Assembly (NCBI GenBank): GCA_016930215.1
Contig: JAFGHH010000268.1
Span: 1-35,563 of the forward strand
Source of the DNA: Deltaproteobacteria bacterium
GTDB taxonomy: Bacteria > Myxococcota_A > Polyangia > DRWM01 > JAAZOP01
Length of the DNA: 35,563 nt
Direction of reading: 5' to 3'
The notes under the pieces were generated by a model, which was not told the origin of the DNA, did not search any database, and was given only the letters and a program-made list of their open reading frames with translations. Of the stretch, positions 1 to 6,988 are shown one piece after another. A program made the translations under genes and the position numbers. Numbering within the stretch: position 1 is the first letter of the stretch; every line of letters begins with the position of its first letter.

Positions 1-318
1 AGGGGACTCGCCCGCCTGTGCGAGCAGCGTGCCGTCGCCGGCGTACACGGCCAAACAGCACTCCGTGGCCTCGTAGAGCCGCCCGGCCACCTGCCGACGG
101 GATTCCGGATCGGGCGGAGCCTCGGCCACCATCTCCACCAGGACGCGCGCGATCCGGGCCCGCGCTTCCCGCCCCTCGGCGCTGAGGTCGGGCGCCACCC
201 ACCGGCCGAAGATCAGGTAGCCGACCAGGGCCAGCAGCCCGAGCGTGCCGACCACCGCCGCGCCCTGCAGCAGGTAGAGCCTGAGCACCAGCCGACCCCG
301 AAGGCGTCGCCGCGTCAT
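1..318 (-). CDS. Sensor histidine kinase, N-terminal part (cut by window edge)
   Basis: Only the first 106 codons are present and the gene continues off the left edge. A basic N-terminus (MTRRRLRGR) is followed by one long hydrophobic segment at about residues 10-38, then a polar stretch. That fits the transmembrane entry and periplasmic sensor part of a two-component kinase. The kinase identity is inferred from position. Its ATG shares one base with the TGA of the response regulator (TGATG at 320-316), the usual layout of a regulator-sensor pair. No dimerisation or ATPase domain is in the window, so another membrane protein is possible. Two adjacent Cys at about residues 91-92 may be functional. 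Confidence 0.7.
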   Translation of the reverse strand, partial: MTRRRLRGRLVLRLYLLQGAAVVGTLGLLALVGYLIFGRWVAPDLSAEGREARARIARVLVEMVAEAPPDPESRRQVAGRLYEATECCLAVYAGDGTLLAQAGESP

Positions 319-1052
319 CACGGGTCGTCCTCGCGCGCCAGCATGTAGCCGGCGCCCCGGATCGTCCGCAGGAGCCTGGGGTGCTTCGGGTCGTCACCCA
401 GTTTCCGCCGCAGGCGGGAAATGTGGCCGTCGATCGAGCGGTCGAACGCCTCCTCAGCACTGCCCTTGACCAGGTCCAGCAGGTGCTCGCGGCCGAGGAC
501 CCGCCCGGCGCGCTCGGCCAGCGCGTAGAGCAGCGAGAACTCGTAGGCCGTCAGCTCGAGGAGCCGGCCGTCGAGCGTCGCGGCGAGCCGCTGCGGGTCC
601 AGGTCGAGCCGTCCCACGCGCAGCGGGCGCGAAGCCGGTCCCGCTTTGCCGCGATAGCGGCGGACCGCCGCGCGGATCCGCGCCAGCAGTTCGGCGGACG
701 AGAACGGCTTGACCACGTAGTCGTCCGCGCCTTGTTCCAGCCCCGACACCCGCTCCGGCTCGTCGCCCAGCGCCGTGACCATGATGATCGGAACGTCCGA
801 GACCCGCCGGAGCTGCCGGCACACGTCCGTGCCCGACATGCGCGGAAGCATCAGATCGAGCAGCACGACGTCGTACGTGTGGTGGGTCGCCTCGGCCAGA
901 CCGGCCGCGCCATCGGCGGCCGTCGTCACCACCAGGCCCCGCAACTCGAGGTAGCGCGCCGTGAGCCGAGCGAGCCGCTCATCGTCCTCGACCAGCAACA
1001 CCCGAATCAACCCGCCGTCCGGTTCCTCGCTGCGGTTGGACGTGCCGTCCAT
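318..1052 (-). CDS. OmpR/PhoB-family response regulator
   Basis: 244 aa, the normal size for the family. The receiver domain spans about residues 16-130: acidic pocket E22-D23-D24, phospho-acceptor Asp66 in DVVLLDLMLP, switch Thr93 in MVTALGDE and Lys115 in DDYVVKPF. A winged-helix DNA-binding domain follows from about 143 to 240, with the TAYEFSLL helix and the RLRRKLGDD and TIRGAGYML segments typical of the OmpR C-terminus. It presumably regulates transcription on phosphorylation by the kinase encoded just downstream. The start at 1052 adds about 14 residues before the receiver core. AAGGA directly abuts the ATG, and a -10-like TAGTAT (1064-1059) lies 6 nt before it, so a leaderless start is possible. 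Target genes are unknown. Confidence 0.95.
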   Translation of the reverse strand: MDGTSNRSEEPDGGLIRVLLVEDDERLARLTARYLELRGLVVTTAADGAAGLAEATHHTYDVVLLDLMLPRMSGTDVCRQLRRVSDVPIIMVTALGDEPERVSGLEQGADDYVVKPFSSAELLARIRAAVRRYRGKAGPASRPLRVGRLDLDPQRLAATLDGRLLELTAYEFSLLYALAERAGRVLGREHLLDLVKGSAEEAFDRSIDGHISRLRRKLGDDPKHPRLLRTIRGAGYMLAREDDP

Positions 1053-1257
1053 TCCTTGATACTACCGCAGCCGGGATGCGTGGTCCTTGGATGATTCGTG
1101 CAGAATTGTGCGCACGAGCGGCCCGGATCCCCGCCGGACTACTCGCCCGCGCCGGACGTCAGTCTCTGCGGGGCGAGCGGCTCGAAGGTGGCGAGCTGGC
1201 GCTTTCGCCTTCAGCGGCATCGGGTGGAATCGATCGCGAGGACGAAGGAGGGACGCC

Positions 1258-1740
1258 GTGGCCTCGAGGAAGATGACGTTTCGCGACCACCTGGCCGACA
1301 GCAAGGACCTCCCAAAAGTCGTGGACTTCTGCGAGCGCCTGCGCAAGCACCACGGCGGCCGGGGGACCATGCTGATCCCTTCGCCCCTGGAGGTCGACGG
1401 CCTGATGCGGCGGGTGCGCCGCGGGCGCCTGACGACGATCAAGGACCTGGCCGATGCGCTGGCGCGACGTCACCGCACGACCATCGGCTGCCCGATCACC
1501 ACCGGCATCTTCGCCTGGATCGCCGCCCATGCGGCGGACGAGTGGGAGCGCGAGGGGCGACGACGGATCACTCCCTGGTGGCGGACGCTCAAGACCGGGG
1601 GTGCGTTGAACCCCAAGTACCCGGGCGGACTCGAAGAGCAGGCGCGCCGTCTCCGCGCCGAAGGCCACCTGGTCGAGCCCGCGCGCGGCAGGCACCCGCC
1701 GCACGTCCTCGGGTTCGAGAAGCGCCGCGCGCCGCTCTGA
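1258..1740 (+). CDS. Alkyltransferase-like (ATL/MGMT-family) DNA-binding protein
   Basis: 160 aa from GTG 1258, which has a strong ribosome-binding site (GAAGGAGG at 1244-1251, 6 nt spacing). The helix-turn-helix-like part of the O6-alkylguanine-DNA alkyltransferase fold is recognisable as GRLTTIKDLADALARRHRTT (about residues 57-76), followed by GCPITTGIFAWIAA. Where true MGMT has PCHRV, this protein reads TPWWRTLKTGG (about 112-122), followed by LNPKYPGG. Trp at the alkyl-acceptor position is the signature of ATL proteins, which bind O6-alkylguanine and flag it for nucleotide excision repair without removing the alkyl group. A lone Cys remains in GCPITTG, but its context is not the catalytic one. 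DNA lesion recognition is therefore inferred. It lies divergent from the response regulator. Confidence 0.8.
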   Translation: MASRKMTFRDHLADSKDLPKVVDFCERLRKHHGGRGTMLIPSPLEVDGLMRRVRRGRLTTIKDLADALARRHRTTIGCPITTGIFAWIAAHAADEWEREGRRRITPWWRTLKTGGALNPKYPGGLEEQARRLRAEGHLVEPARGRHPPHVLGFEKRRAPL

Positions 1741-1855
1741 TCGCCTCCTCGCCGTTCGCTGCTCCGGCTGGGTTTGCCGGACCGTGTCGCCCCGTTCCCG
1801 TCGAACTCCGTCGGTGCTACGTCGAGGGCCTCCCGACCGCGGCGGCGTCAAGCAG

Positions 1856-2236
1856 ATGAAGGACTTCCCGGAGTTCGTGAAGCGCGCGAACAACCGGATC
1901 GGCACCGCCCAGCAGAACACCGCGGACATCGAGGGCTGCTGCTACGAGGGCGCCGACGGAAGCCAGATGGCGTTCTGGACCTGCCGCGCGGACCGCGCCT
2001 CCAAGCCGCACCAACACGACTTCGACGAGTACATGGTCGTCGTCAGCGGTCGCTACGTCGCCATGCTCGACGGCAAGCAGCATCTGCTCGGGCCCGGCAA
2101 CGAACTCTTCATTCCCCGTGGCACCGAGCAGTCCGGGAGGTGCTCTGCCGGCACGAGGCCGATCCACGCGTTCGGCGGCACGCGGATTCGACACGATGAC
2201 ACGCCTGCGTCCGGCAGGAAGAAGGCTGCGACTTGA
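1856..2236 (+). CDS. Small cupin-domain protein
   Basis: 126 aa, a single compact cupin barrel. Motif 1 is SKPHQHDFDEYMVVVSG (about residues 43-59), supplying His, His and Glu metal ligands. Motif 2 includes GPGNELFIPRGTEQSG, where the usual late His is Gln (GTEQSG), so metal coordination may be incomplete. The fold suggests a metal-dependent sensor, isomerase or stress protein, but the substrate is unknown. ATG 1856 (MKDFPEF) was chosen because the recognisable family sequence starts there. An in-frame ATG at 1784 would add 24 Arg/Pro-rich residues. No clear Shine-Dalgarno sequence precedes it. The stop codon overlaps the likely TTG start of the next gene by 4 bp. Confidence 0.8.
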   Translation: MKDFPEFVKRANNRIGTAQQNTADIEGCCYEGADGSQMAFWTCRADRASKPHQHDFDEYMVVVSGRYVAMLDGKQHLLGPGNELFIPRGTEQSGRCSAGTRPIHAFGGTRIRHDDTPASGRKKAAT

Positions 2237-3483
2237 AGGTGAAGCTTCGGCCGATCGCCACACCCGTCCTGCTTTGCGGCCTCGTGCTCGGCGCCTCCGC
2301 CTGTTCGGGTCGCCGCGGCAGGGCCGGAGCGGGCGACGCCGCACCGACGGCGCGCTTCGAGCGCGAGGCCGGCATCGGCGAGGCGGGGGGCGCGGCGGAC
2401 GGGATCGAAAGCACGGCGTCCGCGATGGCGGGCGATGCGCAGGCCCAGGTCATCGATGCGGCTGACGACGCGGCCGCGGAGGAGGATGAGGATCTCCAGC
2501 CGTCAGGGCGCGCCCAGTTCAGTCCGAGCCATCTTCTGCCTGAACTGGTCCCGGAGGGCCGCCCGTCGTTGAGCGGGGTCTGCAACCCGGCCGCCGTGGA
2601 TGTCGTGGCCATCGGCGCTGGCGGGCGGGTGAGCTGCGGGCCGAAGCGTCCACCACCGCCGGCCGCGCCCGGATCGCCCGCGTGTCGTGACCCGCGGCTC
2701 GCCTTCCGCTGGACCGACGGCGTGCGGCACGACTACCAGGACGCCGTCCATCAGATCTCGGGTACGCTCGGCGAGGCGAGCGTCGAGTTGTGGGTCGGCG
2801 AGCAGCCGGCTCGGCAGTGGTCGGTGAGCGGCGCGGAGGAGCCGCGCGGCTGCGGCTTCGAGGGCATCGTGCGGCGGCAGACTCACCTGACGATCGATGT
2901 GGCCTGCGCGGGAGACGTTGCCATCGTGCGCTGGGTGATCTGGCGCGGGTTCCTGCAGCGGGAGTGCGAGGATGCGGGGCGTCCGACGCGGGCGATCGGT
3001 CCGGATCTGCGTTGCCCGATGCCGCGCGACGATCCCCACGCAGATGTGGTCGATTCCGGGATCGACCGGATCGATTTGCGGACCGGCCGGAGTGAGCCGC
3101 TCGGGCCGGCGATCGAGGTCCCAACCGGCGGCGCGCGGATGACATACCCTGGCCGGACGCCGACGACCGCGACGGCGACCGGTCGTCGGGCCTGCCGGAT
3201 CGGTCGGGACCTCTTCGTCGGCGCCGAGCTCCAGGTACTCGGTCAGGGAGGCCGCAGCGGCGACGAACCACATCTCGTACTCAAGCTGCTCCAACCGGAG
3301 GCGTCGAAGGAGCACGCCAACGGCCTCGACCTCCCCGTGGCCTTCGACGATCGGCGCGACGAGCAGCCGCCGCACGCGGCCAACCGCCGGCGTCGGGCGG
3401 GTGGTGCCGGCGGTGCGCGGGGCATATCCTCGGCATGCGTCGGGGCGCCGGAGACGCGCCCTCGGCAGGGAGGTCGCGCATGA
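2233..3483 (+). CDS. Predicted lipoprotein of unknown function, suspect C-terminus
   Basis: 416 aa from TTG 2233 (GGAAGAAGG about 7 nt upstream; GTG 2239 is an alternative). The signal ends in the lipobox GASA-C24. A Glu/Ala/Asp-rich linker follows (to about residue 90), then a globular part with several Cys (about 110-300). I do not recognise the domain. From about residue 305 onward the sequence turns Arg/Gly/Thr-rich and overlaps, on the opposite strand, a decayed DUF4276 gene (3187-3375). The last about 110 residues are therefore probably read-through of foreign DNA, not the ancestral C-terminus. The TGA overlaps the next ATG (ATGA at 3480-3483), which could couple translation or be coincidental. 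Membrane anchoring is likely; the function is unknown. Confidence 0.65.
   Translation: MKVKLRPIATPVLLCGLVLGASACSGRRGRAGAGDAAPTARFEREAGIGEAGGAADGIESTASAMAGDAQAQVIDAADDAAAEEDEDLQPSGRAQFSPSHLLPELVPEGRPSLSGVCNPAAVDVVAIGAGGRVSCGPKRPPPPAAPGSPACRDPRLAFRWTDGVRHDYQDAVHQISGTLGEASVELWVGEQPARQWSVSGAEEPRGCGFEGIVRRQTHLTIDVACAGDVAIVRWVIWRGFLQRECEDAGRPTRAIGPDLRCPMPRDDPHADVVDSGIDRIDLRTGRSEPLGPAIEVPTGGARMTYPGRTPTTATATGRRACRIGRDLFVGAELQVLGQGGRSGDEPHLVLKLLQPEASKEHANGLDLPVAFDDRRDEQPPHAANRRRRAGGAGGARGISSACVGAPETRPRQGGRA
3187..3375 (-). pseudogene. Remnant of a DUF4276 (TOPRIM-like) gene
   Basis: Read on the minus strand from GTG 3375, the translation begins RRLLVAPIVEGHGEVEAVGV, the N-terminal TOPRIM-like motif of DUF4276 proteins (conserved Glu in VEGHGE). 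After only about 12 residues it reaches LEYEMWFVAAAASL, which matches the EYEAWFLAAAESL motif normally found about 80-90 residues further on. The intervening segment, which would hold the acidic DxD of the TOPRIM fold, is missing. Beyond about 3187 the similarity fades into Arg-rich sequence, and the downstream C-terminal motifs are not readable in one frame. This is therefore an internally deleted, decayed copy. Family assignment is from memory of its motifs. DUF4276 genes often sit in accessory regions near ATPases, but no partner is present here. Confidence 0.65.
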
Positions 3484-3953
3484 GGCCGTTCGCGCTCCTG
3501 CTGCTGGCCGTGTCGGCCGACGCCGCACCGTCGTGCGAGAGGTGCCGGGCCCGCGACTGCAAGGTCGAAGTCACCTTCGTCAACCGGTCGTCCTTCGAGA
3601 TCGTGCGCGTGCGGATCTACCACCTGCGGCCGGAGGAGCAGCCCGGGTGGTCGCTGGCGCCGGGCGAGCGGTCCCTGGCCGTGGTGCTCCCGTTCCAGTC
3701 GTTCGAGAAGGCGTACCTGGAGTACGACCTCCTGGTTTCGCCCCCGTCCCGGACGGTCGATGGCCGCCGAATCGTCATGCCCGCAGACGGGCCACCGCCG
3801 ATCGAGCCGGAGAAGAACGCCGTGCTGGTGATCGAGATCACCGACGCCGACCTGCGGACCAAGTGCACCGGGATGTCCCAGGACTGGTACTACAAAGGGT
3901 CCGAGTTCCCGGGATTCGAGATCACGCCGTGGGACGACGTGCCCTGTCCGTGA
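3480..3953 (+). CDS. Small secreted protein of unknown function
   Basis: 157 aa from ATG 3480, which has a good ribosome-binding site (GGGAGG at 3468-3473, 6 nt spacing). A short signal peptide (MRPFALLLLAVSADA) is followed by a likely signal peptidase I site after residue 15. The mature N-terminus has a CERCRARDC cluster (C19, C22, C27), and further Cys lie near the C-terminus (TKCTG, DVPCP), suggesting disulfides in the periplasm or outside the cell. The middle is rich in beta-strand-like patterns (VEVTFVNRSSFEIVRVRIY). No family is recognised. A -10-like TATCCT at 3425-3430 may give it its own promoter. It is convergent with the following lipoprotein gene. Confidence 0.8.
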   Translation: MRPFALLLLAVSADAAPSCERCRARDCKVEVTFVNRSSFEIVRVRIYHLRPEEQPGWSLAPGERSLAVVLPFQSFEKAYLEYDLLVSPPSRTVDGRRIVMPADGPPPIEPEKNAVLVIEITDADLRTKCTGMSQDWYYKGSEFPGFEITPWDDVPCP

Positions 3954-4026
3954 GGCGAACGCCGCGGCAACCGGCGCGCGCCGATCATCTTGCTCGCGTC
4001 CGTGTCCATCGGATCCCTCCGCGGCG

Positions 4027-5838
4027 TCAGTCGCAGTCGCCGCCGCAGTCGTCGAACTCGAGAGTGACCTCGTAGGGCTCGCTCCGCCCGTCGAGGACTA
4101 CCTCCACGGGGCCGCTGTAGTCGACGTCGTTCGGGTTGTGGCGCGTGATGCTCCGGGGGAGTGCGTCGACGATCACCATGCCGCGCGCCGCGACCGTCAC
4201 CCGGAACCTGCCTTGCGCGTTCGTCCAAACGCGGCGGTCGTTGACGCGGACGCGCACGCCCGCCTTGGGCCGGCCCCGCCAGGTCACCTGACCTGCGATC
4301 GTGGCTTCCTCCGCGGGCCATCCGGGCTCCGGCGGCTCGGCGACCCGCGCCAGCACGGTGACGGAGGCGGGCATGGGCCCCATGCCCATCGGGCGGCGCA
4401 GCGATTCCACGGTGGTGGGCCCGCTGAGGCACAGCACCATGGCCGGTTCGGTGGACACCGGACGGACGAACACGGGGTCCACGAGGCAGCCCTCGGGCGC
4501 CTGACGCCAACTCGCCAGCTCGACGCCCGTTACGCGATCCAGGACGCGCAGCATGCGGTCGGGGGTCTGGACGACGATGACGTCGTCGTCGATTCCGACG
4601 AGTTTCGCGGGATACGGCCATTCGCCGCTGGTGAAGCTCTGGCCCGACTTCCAGTTCAGGCGCGCCGTCGCCAGGTCGATCGCCTGGACCTCGTTCACCT
4701 GCCAACCTTCGTCGTCCTGCCAACTCGTCGCGGCCAGCAGGACGTCATCGAGAACGACCAGCGGCACAAAGGCATGGTTTCCCGATAGGCGTATTGACGA
4801 TACTTCGGCTCCCGTGTCCGCATCCAGCACGATCAGCTTCTCGCCCGGCTTGCCGACCACGACGTGATGACGCCCGCCGAGTTGGAAGCTCTCCTCGCCG
4901 ACGGACAGCCCGGTTTCCGCGGACCAGGCCACCTCGCCCGAGCCTTCCTGCAGACCCTCGACCCGTCCATCGCGATCGGACAGCATCGCTCTGCCGTCGC
5001 CGGCAAGAAGGGTGGACCCGGAGGTGGCCGATCGACGCCACACAGGGTTCCCGTCCGACCGAGCAAGCCCGAGCAACTCGTACTCGACCGGAGCAACCGT
5101 CGACGCCGCATTGGCGATCAAGACGACGACGTCCGAGGAGCGCCGCACGGCGCCTGCCAGCATCAGCATCTCCGAACGGTCGGCGACGCGTTGCTCCCAG
5201 AGAACCTCGAGCGATGGCAGCGCCGCGGCATACAGGATTCCGTCCTTCGACAGGTGGACGAACGTGTCGCCCGAAAGCACCGGCTGGCTGCGCCCCGGGA
5301 AATCGGCGTGCTGGATCGCGAGCTGGCCCTCGGGCGCGAGCACCAGAGGATTCGTGGCGTCGTGACCCAGGCAGTAGCTTCGGATGAACGACCCGCCGCC
5401 TGCCAACACCGGCAGACGGTCGTCCCGCCACCCGAGGAATCGCGGACGGTCCGTGAGATCGGTTTCCAGTTCCACGGTCCCGACCGGACCGAAGTTGGCG
5501 GCGGGCGACCAGGCGACGCTGCGTTGCGGGTCCGGTGCGACGGAGCCGTCCGCGAACTCGGTGCACGTCGGGGCTCCCGCGTCGGCGACGGCGGCCGTCT
5601 CGGCCGGGACCTCGCCGGCCTTGTCGAACACCACCTCGCTCCCGTCGTCGCCGACGGTCGGAACGTCTGCCTCGGCCGTCCGCGTCACGTCCGCAGCCTC
5701 GGCGCGCGTAACGGTCGACCTGGACGCAGAGCAGGCCGGTACCGACCATGCCACCAGCGTTCCCAGACACAAGCCGGTCTGGAGCAGCGCCGCGACGCAC
5801 GACGCGCGTGTCCCTCGCCGGGAACGGTCACCTGCCAC
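4027..5838 (-). CDS. Lipoprotein: PQQ-like beta-propeller plus carboxypeptidase-regulatory-like domain
   Basis: 603 aa from GTG 5838. The signal ends in the lipobox SVPA-C36. At least six repeats resembling PQQ-propeller blades are visible: GILYAAALPSLEVLWEQ, YELLGLARSDGNPVWRR, GRVEGLQEGSGEVAWSA, KLIVLDADTGAEVSSI, VQAIDLATARLNWKSG and MLRVLDRVTGVELASW. Residues 511-560 (ATIAGQVTWRGRPKAGVRVR, then a TNAQGRF motif) look like a carboxypeptidase regulatory-like beta-sandwich. The end is Cys-rich (DDCGGDCD). Such propellers act as scaffolds or BamB-like interaction modules rather than dehydrogenases when exposed on a lipoprotein; this role is inferred. No clear Shine-Dalgarno sequence precedes the GTG. 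The open frame extends far upstream, but that part is antisense to other genes, so the start is uncertain. Confidence 0.8.
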   Translation of the reverse strand: MAGDRSRRGTRASCVAALLQTGLCLGTLVAWSVPACSASRSTVTRAEAADVTRTAEADVPTVGDDGSEVVFDKAGEVPAETAAVADAGAPTCTEFADGSVAPDPQRSVAWSPAANFGPVGTVELETDLTDRPRFLGWRDDRLPVLAGGGSFIRSYCLGHDATNPLVLAPEGQLAIQHADFPGRSQPVLSGDTFVHLSKDGILYAAALPSLEVLWEQRVADRSEMLMLAGAVRRSSDVVVLIANAASTVAPVEYELLGLARSDGNPVWRRSATSGSTLLAGDGRAMLSDRDGRVEGLQEGSGEVAWSAETGLSVGEESFQLGGRHHVVVGKPGEKLIVLDADTGAEVSSIRLSGNHAFVPLVVLDDVLLAATSWQDDEGWQVNEVQAIDLATARLNWKSGQSFTSGEWPYPAKLVGIDDDVIVVQTPDRMLRVLDRVTGVELASWRQAPEGCLVDPVFVRPVSTEPAMVLCLSGPTTVESLRRPMGMGPMPASVTVLARVAEPPEPGWPAEEATIAGQVTWRGRPKAGVRVRVNDRRVWTNAQGRFRVTVAARGMVIVDALPRSITRHNPNDVDYSGPVEVVLDGRSEPYEVTLEFDDCGGDCD

Positions 5839-5909
5839 GGGACAATCCGTACCCGAAGTCGAGCCGAGAGTCGAGCCGGGTCGAAACAGGGGCCCTTCGA
5901 TCGCGACCC

Positions 5910-6776
5910 CTACTCCTCGGGTCGCGGCCATCGGCAGGCGCCCCCACTTGACCCGCTCCCCGAGGGCGTACGAAGCAGGGCGCGAGCGCACGCGCGAACC
6001 CGAGGATGCTCGTCGTTTGCCAGGCGGCGAAGGAGGGCTGCCTGGCGCGGGGTCGGCCAGTCCGGCATGAAGGGATTCCACGAATCCTCCGCGGCGTAGA
6101 AGCGCATCCGCCAGTAGGGATGCGTGGCCGCGACCTCCTCGAACCACTCTTCCGAGGTCGGCTTCGGGTAGCCGCCCTGAAGCATCCGCGCGTTCTGCTC
6201 CTCGTCGGGCTCGAGGACACCGTCGGGGAGTTGCGGCAGTTCCCACCACGAACAGGTTCGTGCCGCCTCCCGCACGGACGGGGCCAGGGCGGTGTCCCCC
6301 GCCGCCTTCGCCAGGAAGCTCGTGCGAGCGGGCGAGTCGGGGAGATGGTCGCAGACTTCGCGGAGCACGAGCGCCGGGATGCTGGGGTGTCGCGGCACGC
6401 AGCCTTCCACCACCGTCACCGACGAGCGGTCCCGCAGGAGCGGATACACCTCGGCGAGCGCGTCGGGGTGGCTCGCCACGATTGCGCGCGCGGCGTAGGC
6501 GCGGGTCACCGGGCTGGGATGCCGTAGCAGCGCGACCAACTCGCCCCGCGTCGCAAGGAACGCGAGCCGCTCGTAGACGGTGAAGATGTAGCTCCAGCCA
6601 CCGATCGACACGCCGCGCTCCTCGAGGACTCCGTAGTCGGCAAGCGCGTTCGCGATGATGTTCACCTCCTCCCGCACGGGATCGCCGTCGGGGTCGCCGG
6701 AGGTGCGTTTGGTGCCGCACGCGAGGATCGCGAGGACGCCGACGAAGAGCGGTGCCACGGCACCTGGCGAACGCAT
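5910..6776 (-). CDS. HEAT-like lipoprotein
   Basis: 288 aa from ATG 6776, chosen because MRSPGAVAPLFVGVLAILAC is a compact lipoprotein signal (C20). An upstream in-frame ATG at 6839 would add 21 polar residues. The body is largely helical, with a HEAT/armadillo-like segment: GELVALLRHPSPVTRAYAAR, then AIVASHPDALAEVYPLL, and a C-terminal repeat-like RQAALLRRLANDEHPRVRAC. The repeats are few and divergent, so an alpha-solenoid interaction domain is a cautious inference. It lies 71 bp upstream of the propeller lipoprotein on the same strand, probably one transcript. It is divergent from the SUMF1-domain gene across a 212 bp region. Confidence 0.75.
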   Translation of the reverse strand: MRSPGAVAPLFVGVLAILACGTKRTSGDPDGDPVREEVNIIANALADYGVLEERGVSIGGWSYIFTVYERLAFLATRGELVALLRHPSPVTRAYAARAIVASHPDALAEVYPLLRDRSSVTVVEGCVPRHPSIPALVLREVCDHLPDSPARTSFLAKAAGDTALAPSVREAARTCSWWELPQLPDGVLEPDEEQNARMLQGGYPKPTSEEWFEEVAATHPYWRMRFYAAEDSWNPFMPDWPTPRQAALLRRLANDEHPRVRACARALLRTPSGSGSSGGACRWPRPEE

Positions 6777-6898
6777 GGACGCAACGACAACGCCGCGACC
6801 CCGGAGGTTCCGGTCCTTCTCCACGGGCGCGAAGGTCATCGCGTGCCATCGGCTCGGCAGCCCGCATCACGGGCACCCTTGGTGCTGCGTCGCGGCGT

Positions 6899-6917
6899 GG
6901 CTGCCCGACTGGCAGCC
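6899..6917. promoter_or_regulatory. Inverted repeat in a divergent intergenic region
   Basis: GGCTGCC and GGCAGCC are perfect 7 bp arms around a 5 bp CGACT loop, midway between the divergent starts at 6776 and 6989. It could be an operator or a small RNA hairpin. In DNA this GC-rich a chance origin cannot be excluded. Confidence 0.3.
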
Positions 6918-6952
6918 GCCCGTCGCCGCAACCTCGCCCGAGCGTTGGTCGC

Positions 6953-6981
6953 TTGCCGAGCCCCGTGCCATCTGGTCCAAT
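6953..6981 (+). promoter_or_regulatory. Candidate sigma70-like promoter (leaderless) for the SUMF1 lipoprotein
   Basis: TTGCCG (6953-6958), a 17 bp spacer, then TCCAAT (6976-6981, 4 of 6 to consensus). The -10 ends 7 nt before ATG 6989, so transcription would start at or next to the start codon. The ATG has no properly spaced Shine-Dalgarno sequence, which agrees with a leaderless message. Confidence 0.35.
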
Positions 6982-6988
6982 CGGGAGA

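Noticed and set aside
1059-1087. TAGTAT (-10) with a -35 for the response regulator
   Set aside because: The -10 is good (4 of 6) but no TTG-type -35 lies 15-18 bp upstream, so I did not call a full promoter.
381-1094. Plus-strand open frame of 237 codons
   Set aside because: Antisense shadow of the clear response regulator, with no recognisable protein features.
3954-4026. Terminator between the convergent genes at 3953 and 4027
   Set aside because: Only 4-5 bp imperfect stems (for example GGCG-AA-CGCC) and no T-tract.
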